From: Combretum micranthum
Lineage: Eukaryota; Streptophyta; Magnoliopsida; Myrtales; Combretaceae
Length of the DNA: 64,000 bases
Direction of reading: 5' to 3'
Assembly: GCA_024138025.1 (NCBI GenBank)
Contig: JAMXBD010000641.1
Location: forward strand, 372,001-436,000
The position numbers and the translations under genes are program-made. The notes beneath the pieces were generated by a model, which worked only from the letters and a program-made list of their open reading frames with translations, did no database searches and had not been told where the DNA came from. The stretch's first letter is position 1, and each line of letters starts with the position of its first letter. This document shows, one piece after another, positions 31,783-43,488 of this stretch.

Positions 31783-32488
31783 GGTCCTTAGGTTTACGTT
31801 AATAGAAGTTCGAACCTTTTTTTTGTCATTGATTGAGATCAATGGGCTTCTTGCCTTTCTTGGAATTATATCTAAAACCTTTTGAGTAATATTGAGTTTT
31901 TTTTCCAAGATTATTCATTTGTTGTTTCTTTTGATCATGTATCATATCGATTGAGTTAAACAACTGATTTGATTCTTTTCTCGGTGTGTCATATCTAAGG
32001 ATAGATCGTTCACATATTCTATTTTCCCGTTTTTATATAAATCAAAAATCCAAAAACACATATTAAATCTTATTAATTCCGCTATATAATTCTGACACTG
32101 GTCCCATCGGTATCATATGTTCTTTTAGCTCTTAGTTCGATGAAGAAATGCCATTAGTAATAGTGTCATTGTATTAACAGTCTCATATTACTATTTTGAT
32201 ATTTGAAAAAAAAAAAATGGATTTAATCTCTTATTAGTGGTGAAAATTTAATCAATATTTTTATATAATGTTTTTTGCTACTATTTTCTATTTTATAAGC
32301 TGATTCACATTTTATCTGTTTAGTTCGATTTGCACGCCTGGATAGTTTGGATTTATCGTAAAATATTTCTTTTATTAAGTGAAAAGCCTTTTATGCACTA
32401 GAGATAAATATTTACTTAGTATTGCCAAACCAAAACTTCTCAGTTAAAGTTCATTTTGTCCTGATATCTCAAAATAAAAGAAAACCAC

Positions 32489-32496
32489 TATATAAA
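32489..32496 (+). promoter_or_regulatory. TATA box of the small host gene
   Basis: TATATAAA preceded by CCAC, about 380 bp upstream of the ATG and about 25-35 bp before a plausible first non-coding exon. Confidence 0.5.
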
Positions 32497-32572
32497 GCCC
32501 CCCTTTTGTTTGAAAAGTTTACACAACATTTATGTTCCTTATTATCACTTCTACTCACAACTTATGTTACAG

Positions 32573-32800
32573 GTATAATTATTTTCTATCCATTAAATGA
32601 TGATATCATTTATTCTTTATATCATTTTTTTGGTAATACCATAATTTTTCAAGCTAGTTGTCTGATTCAGAGTATAATCTGAAATAAACCTTATGGTAGT
32701 TCATAGTATATATACAGAAATATATAAACTTGAATTGATTTATAAACTTTTAAATTTGTTTCTTTTCTTTTCTCTTTTTTTATTTTTTTTTAATACATAG
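32573..32800 (+). other. Probable 5' UTR intron of the small host gene
   Basis: Donor TTACAG|GTATAA (32572/32573) and acceptor AATACATAG|G (32800/32801) after a T-rich tract. 228 bp, stop-rich. Confidence 0.5.
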
Positions 32801-32867
32801 GATTAACATCTGGCAGGTAGAATAAAGGTGACAATTTCTTGGTTGGGCCTGGGGAAGCTGGTGAAAA

Positions 32868-33074
32868 ATGGATCATAAAAGTGAAGAAAAAGCTGCTGCT
32901 AGTGAACAGAGTGAAACTTCTCATAGTGAAGAAACATTAACGAAGTGTTTAAGGGAAAATAAGGGAGATCGGTCCAAATGCAAGCTGGAAATTGAAGCAT
33001 TTCAATCTTTTTCAAATTCGAGAAGCAAATGGGTTCCGCTGGACCTAAGAAGTGGTTCCTTGACAGACGTATAA
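32868..33074 (+). CDS. Small CX10C protein, probable host gene; possible cytochrome c oxidase assembly factor-like
   Basis: A 68-codon ORF: an acidic/Ser-rich N-terminus (MDHKSEEKAAASEQSE), a single CX10C pair in a Lys-rich helix (TKCLRENKGDRSKCKLEIEA) and a C-terminal LDLRSGSLTDV. The chosen ATG is the first after a probable 5' UTR intron. A promoter, intron and intact ORF in a region of decayed transposons argue for a real gene. The shape recalls small plant proteins annotated as mitochondrial cytochrome c oxidase assembly factors, usually with Cys pairs for intermembrane-space import. That match is from memory. The loop is ten residues, not the nine of classical twin CX9C proteins, and only one pair is present. 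Confidence 0.6.
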   Translation: MDHKSEEKAAASEQSETSHSEETLTKCLRENKGDRSKCKLEIEAFQSFSNSRSKWVPLDLRSGSLTDV

Positions 33075-33136
33075 CCTAAAGTTATTAATATTCAGCATGG
33101 TATGGTAGTTATCATTTTACTTATAAACGTGTAAGG

Positions 33137-33167
33137 GGTATATATATATATATATATATATATATCT
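33137..33167. repeat. (TA)n microsatellite
   Basis: About 14 TA units, about 65 bp after the stop of the small gene. Confidence 0.9.
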
Positions 33168-34837
33168 CAATGTAGATCTAATGAGTTGGGTATATTTTGA
33201 TTTTGAAGTGTTTATTCCATGGAATATGCTGGTGATAGATTTTGTATTTACATCTCTCATTTAGGCAAACATAAACATGGTTTTCATTTTTCAATATGAG
33301 CTCGTCCTTTTTTTTTTTTTTCTTTTTTGCATTAACCCTAATTTGAAAATTTTCTTTATTTTATTCATGTATTCGTAGAATAGAATAGAATATATCCAGT
33401 TAATTTCTTGGCCTTTCATTATTGGTGGATGGAGAACTTGAATTCATCCTAGGCTTTTTCTAACACTATTGAATAAATTTTCAATTACGTGTGTTGAATT
33501 ATAAATCAGGTATTCATAATAATTTGGAATGTCGAAAATTTCATAATTGACTATAGTGTTAAGTCGAACGATTTGTTTACTTCTCCAAATTTTTTTTTTT
33601 TTAATTTGGATTACTAAGAATCTCCATGTACCATGATTTGGATGAAGCCAATGCTGTAAAGAGAGAAAAAGATTGGGTACAGAACCGTTTGGATCTTTGT
33701 TGATAACGATTTTGAATGAATCCATATCAAGATATAAATGTGTCTCACCAAAGCTCTTCGTTGTGATGGTATAGCCAAAAAATCTGATCCAATAGATGCT
33801 CTATAGGATTTTTCAGATTCTTATTACTTTAAAGATTACATTCATTACTTGGACTAGTGTTTGAGTTGAAACCTTTTATTATAAATATCACCTTAGTGTG
33901 CTACTGAGATTAGTGGAAAAGGATTCATCATAGCATAACATATGTACTCACTTATGCGTAGGAATATGAATCAATTAGTCCAAAATAGAATAGGCACATG
34001 ATAAATACATGCCATGCTAGTACATCTGACATACTTAGCCCAATCATTTAATCAATCAACATCTTAAGCATCCAGATAACCAACATGGAAACTTAGTTGA
34101 CTAAAAGAGCAGTCGAGGATTAAGATCTCAAAAAATCCAATATAATTGGCCTAGCTAAAACCATGAGGAGTGGCTAGAACTAGAACTTTCACATTCATTG
34201 AGCATATATATCAAGTCACGTGTTGTTATATTCTTATTAGTGGTCTCTTAAGCATGGCACTCTATATCCTCTAACATCATGGGTGTAGTAGACCTACCAA
34301 AATAACAAATATAAGCTAAGAGGTGTTGAGTTGCCCTATCATAGGCACTCTAATGGTTATGTCACTAAAGGGCTCAAGAGAGTGAGAGTATAGCAATAAT
34401 AGAAGGAGAGAGCGTATAAGAGAGTAGAGTTTTCTTAGTTACGTGGACTAAGGTTTGGTTAATGAGAATAGGGGTTGTCTACATAGAGTAGAAGGAATTT
34501 ATTTGGAGGAGGATGAAAATGGGTCTTCATGGGTTGATCCTAGGCTAGGAGACTCAGTTGAGAAAATATAATAAATACCAGGATAATCCAATATTTAGCA
34601 CAATCCATAGATCATAATTCAAATACCATTTAACCTAAACTTGCATCAATTTGTAGACCAAACCACAATTACTTGAGCAAAACCTTGTAGGGGTGTTCAA
34701 TCAACAAAGCATTTTAAGTACTCATGTGTACAATACGTATAGTAAAAGAATTCTCAACATAAGAATGGAGTCATTAGAACTAGTCATCATTTCGTGGGAA
34801 AAGATAAAAAATCCACTTTCGAGTAGACATAAGTCTA
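33168..34837. other. Intergenic, no feature recognised
   Basis: AT-rich. The stretch 34090-34560 has more even composition and may be an old element, but I can assign nothing. Confidence 0.4.
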
Positions 34838-34846
34838 TTAATATAA

Positions 34847-35195
34847 GTGTAAATGTGAAATTTGGTATTTAACTTTGTGCAAAAAGTCAAGTGGATACCT
34901 AAACTTTGAAGCGATTAACAATCAATAAACTTTTTATGGATATTTTTTTTCCTTCTTAATACTATTTGCTAATATGGATCATATAGTCTGTTATTGAATA
35001 TTCACCGCTTTTCCTAACATTGTTCAGCATTGATAAGATGTTTCCTTCATATTTAAAAATAGAGCAAATGGTGTTAATAATATTTTTTAAAAATAGCCAT
35101 GAAAAATTGAATAGGTATTAAATTGACTATTTCAAAGTTTAAGTATCAAATTAAATTTTTATGCAAAGTTCAGGTGCAAGATTTGACATTCTCCC
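34847..35195. mobile_element. MULE-like small inverted-repeat element, copy 5
   Basis: Perfect 9-bp duplication TTAATATAA (34838-34846 and 35196-35204). Ends GTGTAAATGTGAAATTTGG and CAAGATTTGACATTCTCCC are imperfect inverted repeats. 349 bp, related to but diverged from copies 1-4. Confidence 0.8.
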
Positions 35196-35367
35196 TTAAT
35201 ATAAATGAAATACCCCTTACCATGGTCTAGTGGTTATATAATTATTATTCCTTAAAGTGCATATCTCCATATCTTAGTTCCCCTAACAAAGTGATATCTT
35301 TCATCAACACTTATTATATTATATGTATGGGATGTATTGTAGAATTCATACTAAATTGATCAGTTTT

Positions 35368-35749
35368 ACCTCCGGTAAATTACAACGAAATGTATCAATG
35401 TTTGGGGGTAAGTTTATTTAAGGTATCAACTTTTCAACTGGTTTAAAAGAGAAATCAACTCCTGGAAATAAATTCATTTAAGGTCTCAATGTTTCAAGTG
35501 ATTAAAAATAGATATCAACGTTTTGCAAAGTAAGTCAAATAAGATATTAATAATTGACCATTAATGAAAACTTTAGAAACTTAATTAAAAACTAATCAAA
35601 ACATTGATACCTTAGATGAACTTTACAAAATGTTGATACCTCATTTCACCACTTTGTGAAACATTGATATCTCTTTTTAACCACTTAAAATGTTGATACT
35701 TTAAATAAACTCACCCCCAAATGTTGATACCTTTTGGTGGAATTTTCCC
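35368..35749. mobile_element. Second family of inverted-repeat element
   Basis: Left GGTAAATTACAACGAAATG...GTATCAATGTTTGGGGGTAAG and right CACCCCCAAATGTTGATACC...GGAATTTTCCC pair over 60 bp or more. The inner parts repeat (A)TGTTGATACCTTA-type modules in both orientations. No target duplication identified. Confidence 0.6.
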
Positions 35750-36889
35750 ATCTTAACTCTTTGGCTTGTATTTTTTAGAATTATGAACTTGCTCTTTAAT
35801 ACTCATTTTTCATAAAAAAGCTAATCAAATGAACTTCAGACATTGTAATATTTAAGCATGAAATCTACACAATAAGGTGATTCCGTTATTTTCGTTCAAT
35901 TTCATGATATGGATTATTTCCAATAGTTGTTCCATTCGAGATTATAAGGTTTTAAGTTGATATTTTTTATTAGTTAGTTGATCTATACTACCAGTGATTG
36001 ATATTTTGCTTGTATTCGTGTTGCTTATATGATTTCACCAAGCATGCGTTTTGGGTTATTTTTGGAATGTATGTTAGATTATGTTGCATTTGAGAAAATC
36101 TTTTTTAATCAAATATGTGAATATCTTAATTGGATTAAAAATAACATAAAATATGGTTTTTACTTCAATTAGGGCTTAGGAAATTAGAACGGATTAGTCA
36201 ATTAAGCGATTTTCTAACAATAGAAAAAATAATCAGTCAATCTTAAGTAATCACTCTCTTTGAGAAAATTGGCTTTTACTTGGTGCTTTGTTGTTTGAAA
36301 AGTTAAATCCATTATCAACTTGAAAATCACAAGCGTGATTTTGATTGTTAGCATACATTCTATTAATTTTCAAATCAATTGGCTATAGACCAAATTCGAT
36401 CTAGCTATTGTAAAATCCTAAATTTCTTTGTAGATTAGTTTAATTTTTCTATTTCTTTATAAATCTCAAAATCAAATCCATTAGTCTACTTAGTTACAAA
36501 TATGACCACTATAGCTTGGAGCTAGTCCTCCATTTCTAGTAGACATGACTTGGTACTTATCCAAACATTGTTGTTGCATATATACCTGGTACAATAACTG
36601 GTGATTTTTACACTTTAAAAAGAGTTTTAAAGAAAAAATGTAGCATGTTCTTCAAGCATAAGCACCTAATACACTCCTTTACCTACTCTAGGTAGCTTGT
36701 ATTTGTTCTCAAATGATTTGTACCTTTCTTTAAGATCTTACAACATTATTAACTCAATAATCCATCTACTTTCAACCCTATCTCAATAGATTAGAGGCTA
36801 ACACTGGCTTGCTTCGTACAATGCTTCATCCAAGACCATCTAAACAATACTTTAGTAGCATTTTTTTTTTAAAGATTGTCTCCCTTGGT
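35750..36889. other. Intergenic, no feature recognised
   Basis: AT-rich sequence without supported genes or element ends. Confidence 0.4.
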
Positions 36890-37310
36890 GGTAGATAATC
36901 ATTGGGTATCCTTCTCAATTCAACTTGCATGCTCTTGGTATATCTTCCTATGTGTCCGTAATGTTCATTTAGATTGCCTATTGCTTTAGGGATGGTATGC
37001 CATGTTGAAATTCAATTTTGTTCCCATTAACTCTTGCTAAGATTATTAGTTTTAGATATGATTCAAGGGTAACAATTAGAGTCTGTAGATTTAGATACTC
37101 CATGTAGTTGGACCAGTTTTTTGACGAACTCTCCTACCAATATGCTAAAGTTGCATTTTGCCACAATGATAAGAAATGCATTGATTTCGCAAGCCCATGT
37201 ACCATTACCCATATCATAGTTGTTTTATTGTAGTAGGTCGACCATGAAATCCTTCGTTGCATGTTCTCATTCAGACTTGAAAATAGGCAGGGGTTGCAAA
37301 AATTTGTTTA
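36890..37310 (-). pseudogene. Gypsy integrase relic
   Basis: Minus strand, near 37095-37145, gives FVKKLVQLHGVSKS and, near 36990-37040, QELMGTKLNFNMAYHP: the conserved integrase core in the right order. Most of the rest is unreadable. Confidence 0.6.
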
Positions 37311-38269
37311 GTTGTTGGTATATGGCTTTTGTTTTTTTGCAAGTCAATCATTGAGACATGTGAGTGGTAAGTAAGGGAAATAAATCTAATGTCTTTCTTT
37401 ATCTTGAAAAAAAAAGGAAAAGTAGAGAGAGCTTGTCTCTTAGGATTAATTGAGCAAGAGGCCTATTAAGTTGGTTTATATAATTGTAAGTGTATTTTGT
37501 TTTAGAGATGATGAGTTCTCTTGTTTCCTTTTGTATATTAGTACAACAATTGTGTATGTGCTATGTATGCGTCTGATCTTGTTTAGTCAATGAGTATTTG
37601 GAAGTATTGTGCATTTTATGATGAGAAGGATCCACATTTTGTATAAATAATGAGTTTTTATGAATTTATTTGTTTCTCATTTAGATAAATAATCCTTAGC
37701 AAACAGTGTTTAAAATAGTTTTTTAAGGATAGTAATCATGCCTAAGTTATTTTATATCCCTATTGGTGTAAAATTTTTCTAACAATCTTAAAGGGTTTTA
37801 ATGACATAAAGGGTTTTAATGCAAATAATGGATTGTGTTTTGAGAAACTAATGTTGCATTTTTTGCTGATAATTGATGGATTCATACACACATATTCATG
37901 ATAAGAGAGAATTTAAGATTGTGTATCATTTGAATTTCAAGACAATTGTGTATAGGAACCCTCAAGCTTTTTTTAAGAACAATAAGTTTCCATGTTTTGC
38001 AAAACCAAAAAATAACGTAGAAAGGTGAATGAATTTGAAAGACGTGCACAGTGGTGTCAGATTCATGAAGATAAATTGTTTTAGTGGAAATCATTAATGA
38101 CATGTAGCTTATAACCCAATTTCAACATGAAATAATACCCATCATGATGCTAAGAATTTTTTTCAATGCAAATTGATAAAAAAGAGTAGGAAAAAGTGCA
38201 AAATAACCCCTTAAACTTTAAACTTGGTGTAGATAAATCTATTGTACTTTCAAATATTGCAAATCACCT

Positions 38270-38475
38270 TAGTTTCACACTTGCCTCAATGGGCCCCAAA
38301 AAGTCAACATTAACATATTGATCCTTCAACATTTCAAACTCCAACAACTTGGTTTGAGTAGTAAAGAGAGTACCTATGAGGGAGCAAATCAATAGCTACA
38401 TTAGTACTTCCCTTTTTATTCTTGATAACATAGGTGAAACTCTTTAGGAGTTCTACCTGTTTAGCCACGCCCTCG
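38270..38475 (-). pseudogene. Gypsy RNase H C-terminal relic
   Basis: Minus reading VEFLKSFTYVIKNKKGSTNV, then AIDLLPHRYSLYYS, corresponds to the region around the usual VADALSRR motif. Same strand and order as the integrase relic to its left, so probably one old element. Confidence 0.55.
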
Positions 38476-38559
38476 ACCAGGAACTTGCTTGCTTGTTACT
38501 TGATTTCATGCTATTTTCTTATTTTTATTTTGTCATATTAGTTAAGTGATTGACTATTC

Positions 38560-38830
38560 ACCCTTACTCTAGTTATGGGATATAAAAAAGGAATTTATCA
38601 GACATTGCTTAGAGGATCTTTTGACTCTTGAATCATTGAATATAATTGAGAGTTTTCTCAAATTTCCCTATTTTTTTTAATCTTTGTGATTGATTAAACC
38701 TTCATTGTTTTAATCAATCATGCATCATATCCTAGAAATGGATCATTCATATATTTTACGTTTAGTTTTTCATCAAAACCTTAAAAATCATAAACACAAA
38801 ATTATACCTTCCTGAGAGGCTAATAAAGAG
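38560..38830 (+). repeat. LTR-like relic
   Basis: GATATAAAAAAGG TATA-like box near 38580, then text resembling the 3' half of 31354-32097 (CATCATATCCTAGAAATGGATC, ATCATAAACACA). Borders unknown. Confidence 0.35.
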
Positions 38831-38849
38831 AATTCTTATGATAAATTAA

Positions 38850-39335
38850 TATAAAATCCATCCATAGAGCTTAGTGATTCTATTAAGTGGGTAAATTCCA
38901 TGAAGGATTAGTCGAAATCTATGTATCAAAACCAAGTTTGGGAACCTATTAAATTGCTAAAAGGCTATAAATAAGTCTTTAAGACAAAGCGAAACTCAAA
39001 TGGAAATGTTGATTAACATAAAGCTATACTTGTTGCCAAAAGGTTTTACTCATAATGATGACATTGATTATTTAAAAAAAAAAAAAAAAACCTTTTCACC
39101 CATCTCAAAGAAAGATTTAGTTAAGGTCATTTTCTCTTTGATCGCTCATTATGATTTAGAGTTAGACGAAGGAGATGTTAAGATTGCATTTTTTAATGGA
39201 GATCTCGAAGAAGAGGTTTATATAGGCTAACTTGAGGGCTTCTCAATGAGCATATGGTTCGAAAATTTAAGAAATCAATACATAGAGTTGAATAAGCTTC
39301 TCATTAATGGTATAGTATATTCAATGATATCATAA
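38850..39335 (+). pseudogene. Copia RT, part 1 of 3
   Basis: Plus reading IKWVNSMKD, YQNQVWEPIKLLKGYK, KTKRNSNGNV, then KTFSPISKKDLVKVIFSLIA, HYDLELDEGDVKIAFFNGDL, EEEVYIG: the Ty1/copia RT (TFSPV...DVKTAFLNGDL). Stops and a 17-A run near 39076 break it. It ends at the CATAA duplication and resumes at 50225. Confidence 0.85.
39331..39335. repeat. Target-site duplication CATAA (left)
   Basis: Exact match to 50220-50224; the copia frame reads through once the insert is removed (FNDIITSFGFKENIID). Confidence 0.92.
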
Positions 39336-39921
39336 TGATAAGCCCACAAGGCCCAAGCCCACCTCGAATAATATTACTCTCTGAATAGAATTAAACCCTA
39401 GCAAGATAACCCGAGTCCTTCTCTCTCTTCCGTTAAAATCAGCACGAATGGTAAGCTCTCTTCTCTCTGTTCTTGTTCTCAAGAGTCACTTCGCACATTA
39501 GGGTTTCTGCAATTTCATCTATGGATCTAGTATATTGTTTCTGCAATTGTATAGATCTATATCTTTGTTATATACTAACTCGCTCGTTGTTTGTATGCGA
39601 GGACACAAGAACAATGAAAGCTTGAAAGTTCTGGAATTGAGCTTCCAAAGGCTCCTAAGACTTTAACTTGTTTGGGTAAAATTTTTCATACCCAGATCTT
39701 GTTGTATCTTTCTATTTATAATAGTTTGTTGAGATTATAGCTTGTGTTCAGTTACAAACAGATCTATGTTGTTTTTACTTCTAGCTATCCTACGGCTACA
39801 TGAAAAAGAACAGATATTACATGTGTTTTTCTATTATACTATCTTAGTTGTAATCTATGCTGTAACATAATCTTGTAAATGAGCTGGAAATCTTCTGGCT
39901 CTTTGTCCACGTGACATAACA
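39336..39921 (-). repeat. 3' LTR of the chromovirus
   Basis: Plus orientation TGATAAGCCCACAAGGCCC...GTGACATAACA. The pol reading frame runs into it (stop at 39839). Confidence 0.92.
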
Positions 39922-40454
39922 AATTCCTCCTCATCTGGAAGTACCACCTTGTCCTCAAGGTGATAATCTGGATAGTCTTGTTGAAAATCTTGTAATCGAT
40001 CCAAGAGGCATCTTCTATAGGTAGAGACTCCCACTGTACTAATAGTTGCTTGAAAACTTGGCCTTGTCTATGTATAGTACGAACATCCAAAATAGCTAGA
40101 GGTTTGACAATTAGAAAATTGTCATAAGAATCCCCTGGTAAATGAACCACATATTTTGTTCACCCTCAGCTTTCCTAGTAGTGACACATGAAAAATAGGA
40201 TGAATTTAGGATGTCTGTGGTAACTGCAAACAGTAGGCCACATTTTCTACACGTTTACTAATCTGATGAGGCCCAAAGTAACATCGTGAAAGCTTAAATG
40301 AAAGTCTATTGGCAAGAGAAGTTTGCCTATAGGGTTGAAGTTTCACGTACACCCAATCAACTACTGCAAATGTCTTGTCTATTTTATTTTTGTCTGATAA
40401 TTGTTTCATGTGCAACTGAGCATGACTCAAATTGGTCTTTAAGTGCCTCAACAA
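39839..40454 (-). pseudogene. Integrase C-terminus and chromodomain
   Basis: 40454-40206 gives the integrase C-terminal part (FAVVDWVYVKLQPYRQTS, then CYFGPHQISKRVENVAY, the GPF/Y-type module). 40150-39839 gives a chromodomain (PLAILDVRTIHRQGQVFKQL, LVQWESLPIEDASW). Chromodomains of this class guide integration to chromatin. Separated from the integrase core by a short out-of-frame gap; the end lies inside the LTR. Confidence 0.8.
39922..39935 (-). other. Polypurine tract of the chromovirus
   Basis: Minus strand GATGAGGAGGAATT next to the 3' LTR. Confidence 0.75.
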
Positions 40455-40555
40455 ATCATCTCTTTTTTTTTTTTTAACTCATGATCGACTACATCAATAT
40501 TAGTCTACCCCTGAACATACTTAGGAATCGTGGGTGGGTCTCTACCATGCAAAAC

Positions 40556-40987
40556 TTAAAAGGGAGTCATATGAGTACTGGTATGATAGCTTGTGTTAAA
40601 ACAATACTCAGCCCAAGCAAGGAATTTCGGCCACTCCTTAGGATAATCCATAACATAAGCTCTTAAGTACTGTTCCAAGCATCTATTCATTACTTCGATT
40701 TGACCATCTGATTGGGGATGGTAAGCTGAACTCATTTTCAAAGTAGTTCCATTGAGCTTGAACAGTTCAGACCAAAATTTGCTCATAAAAATTTTGTCCT
40801 TGTCCAAAACAATTGATTTTGGAATTCCATGTAATCTAACAATCATATCCACAAATAATTTGGCTATAGATGTGGCATTATAATGAGCCGTGAGACTCCC
40901 AAAATGGGTGTACTTTGAAAGTCGATCCATTACTACCATAATAACAGAATATACGTTGGATAATGGTAGTCTTGTAATGAGATCCAT
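40556..40987 (-). pseudogene. Integrase core
   Basis: 143 residues: MDLITRLPLSNVYSVIMVVM, DRLSKYTHF, IVRLHGIPKSIVLDKDKIF, SSAYHPQSDGQIEVMNRCLE. The expected D, D and E catalytic residues appear present (VVMDRLSK, LDKDKIF, IEVMNR). The zinc-binding N-terminus is in the stop-containing stretch 40990-41310, which includes a 20-A run. Confidence 0.85.
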
Positions 40988-41312
40988 AGCAATGTCCTAA
41001 AAAACTTCTTGAGGAATAAGAAGTGGTTGCAATAACCCTGCTAGGGATGTGGTCAAATGTTTAATTTATTGACACACATGGCAACACTTCACAAAAGATT
41101 CAACATCCTGTTCATATTAGGCCAAAAAAAAAAAAAAAAAAAAAGATTCAGAGAGCCTCAGAGAGCCTCTTAAAAGTTTTTAGCACCCCTAAAGGGCAAC
41201 CCATGTGTGTTGAATGAAATTCTAGTATCAGTGAATTGATAATAGATGAATGAGGAGGGATAAAAATTTTTGATACCAAAATTAGTAAATCATCTTTTAC
41301 TACTAAAGGCCA

Positions 41313-41964
41313 CTATAATGAGACTCCAGCCTTACAATCTGATAACAATTTCTGCCATTCCTTATTCTCCTTGAACTCTGTCTTAATTAGTGTGACAAAG
41401 TCAAAGGAAGGTAGGGCAATTGAAAGCAATTGGACAAAAGAATCAAAGCTACACGATAAAGTGTCAGTTACAACATTCTCAGATCTTGGTTTGAACAAAA
41501 TTTCATAATCGTACCCCAACAGTTTTACCAAATGTTGTTGTTGTTCAGGGGTCTGAATCTCCTTCAAGCTCTTTTGATCTATTCTAATGATGAAATGCCT
41601 TCTTAGTAAGTAGTGTCGCCATTTCTTAACAGCCTCAACTAGATCCACCAATTCTCTGACATAAGCACTTGCTTTCTGCATTCTCAATGAAAATTTCTTA
41701 CTAAAGAAAGTAATGGGTTAAGATCCCTAGTGTAATACAACACCCATACCTGCCCCTGATGTATCTGTGTCCACAATAAAAGTCTTGAGTAAAATCAAGT
41801 AGAGCTAAAACTGGAGTGGTGATTAAAGCATGTTTAAGCTGGATAAAGGCTGATGTAGCCTGAAAATTCCAAAGATAAGCATCTTTCTTTAATAAGTTGG
41901 TGAGAGGAGTAGTAATACTAGCATAATGTTTGACAAACCTCCTGTAATAGCCAGTAAGACCCAA
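41313..41964 (-). pseudogene. RNase H
   Basis: 41964-41701 starts MGLTGYYRRFVKHYASITTP (end of RT/connection) and 41687-41313 has VRELVDLVEAVKKWRHYLLR, IIRIDQKSLKEIQTPEQQQ, then SENVVTDTLSCSF. A stop/frameshift near 41695 splits it; the usual DALSR is TDTLSCS. Confidence 0.8.
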
Positions 41965-41972
41965 AAAGGCTG

Positions 41973-42540
41973 TTAACTGAGTTGAATTGATTGGAATGGG
42001 CCATTCTTAAATAGCTGAACCTTAAAGGGATCAGGAGAGACCCCTATAATAGCAACAAAGTGACCCAAATAATCAATTTTAGCTTGACCAAAAAGACATT
42101 CGGTACGTTTCAAATAAAATTTATGTTCCTTGACACAAGATAAGGCAGTCTCTAACAAATGGTCAGTAAGAGATTTCCTATAAATGAGGATATCAAAAAA
42201 AAAAATAATGATGAATTTCCTTAAATAGGGACGGAAAATGCTATTCATCATTGATTGAAATATAGATGGAGCATTGGATAAGCCAAATGGCATGACCAAG
42301 AATTCATAATGGCCTTTGTAAGTATGAAAGGTTGTTTTATGGATATCATCAAGAAACATACGAATTTGGTGATAACCAGAATGCACATCCAACTTAGAAA
42401 AAATGATCGCTCCAAACATTCATTCAAGAGTTCATCAATAGTGGGTATTGGAAATTGGTCCCAAATAGTAGCCTGATTTAAGGCTCTATAATCAACGTAG
42501 AATCGCCAAGACCCATCTTTCTTTTTAACCAACAAGACTA
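41973..42540 (-). pseudogene. Reverse transcriptase with altered active site
   Basis: 42535-42248 carries [21 protein letters not shown]; 42419-41973 carries [26 protein letters not shown] and then IIIFFFDILIY where VFFDDILVY is expected, so the first catalytic Asp is replaced by Phe next to a T-rich run. The enzyme could not be active. Confidence 0.85.
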
Positions 42541-42714
42541 GTGAAGAAAAGGGGCTTGTGCTGGGCTAAATGATGTCGAAGTCCAACATTTCCTAAGCCA
42601 ACTTTTCAATCTCTCCCTTCTGATAATTTGGATAGCGATAGGGCTGACATTAATGGGTTGTGACTCATTCTTCAAATGGATATGATGTTGAACATCACGT
42701 AGTGGGGGCAATGA

Positions 42715-43480
42715 TCATAGAGTTTCAAAGACACTCTGAAATCTGCCCAATAGCTCCTCAATAGAGTTATTGTAGGTGGTATCAGTGAGTGATTGTTCTG
42801 TATGAGCCACTGGACTAAACAAACCAGCAATCTGATCAAATTTGATCAATTTGCTTAACTGAGGAGACTCAATTCGTTTGGGAAAAAGAGAAGTATTTCC
42901 CTGTAAGCAAATCCGATGACCATTCATCATGAAATCCATAGTAAGATGAGCATAATTCATAGTGATAAGCCCTAAAGTCTACAACCATTAAATACTCAAA
43001 ACCAAATCCGCTCCTTGAATAAGAAGAACATACAAATCAACATCAAGCTGAATGTGTCCCAAAATAAGGGTACTTTCTCACAAAAACCTAAACAAGTTAA
43101 GAAGTCCCCATTACCAATCATCACCTTGAATGACGAAGTAGTCAATATAGGAAAATGTAATTGTTTAGCTATATGTACTTGTATAAAATTGTGAGTGCTT
43201 CCTGAGTCCACCAAAATAGAAACTGGTTGACCCCTAATTTGCCCCTCTAAACGAAGAGTTATAAGAACTAGAGCTCTAGAGAGAGCATGATAACTAATCT
43301 CAATAGGAAGTCCAAAAGAATCTTGTGAATGTGAATCCAATAGTGTAACCACCTATTCCATATCATCTACATCATCATCAGGTTGAATAAGCATAAGAAA
43401 TTTAGCTTTACAAATATGATCTTATTAAACTTCTCATCACAATTAAAGCAAAGACCCTTCTCTCTTTGAATTGCCATCTT
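42715..43480 (-). pseudogene. Zinc knuckle, protease and protease-RT linker
   Basis: Near 43470-43430 a knuckle-like GLCFNCDEKFNK. 43352-42996 holds the retropepsin with active site LVDSGSTHNFI. 42960-42715 continues toward RT (MNYAHLTMDFMMNGHRI, ELLGRFQSVFE). Frame changes separate the pieces. Confidence 0.75.
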
Positions 43481-43488
43481 AGTAGGAG

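Larger units (their letters stand above)
31354..32097 (+). repeat. LTR-like block of unknown family
   Basis: Starts TGATAGGAATCATGG and ends near CTATATAATTCTGACA, with TATATAAG at 31775-31782 and a cluster of GATCACGG/CCGTGATC palindromes 110-345 bp upstream of it. The 3' half resembles 38560-38830 (ATCATATC...GGATAGATCGTTCAC...AAAAACACA). No target duplication or coding partner, so the borders are uncertain. Confidence 0.4.

Noticed and set aside
31354..32097. Complete solo LTR with target duplication
   Set aside because: Flanks TATAT and CTGGT do not match, so it is kept only as LTR-like.
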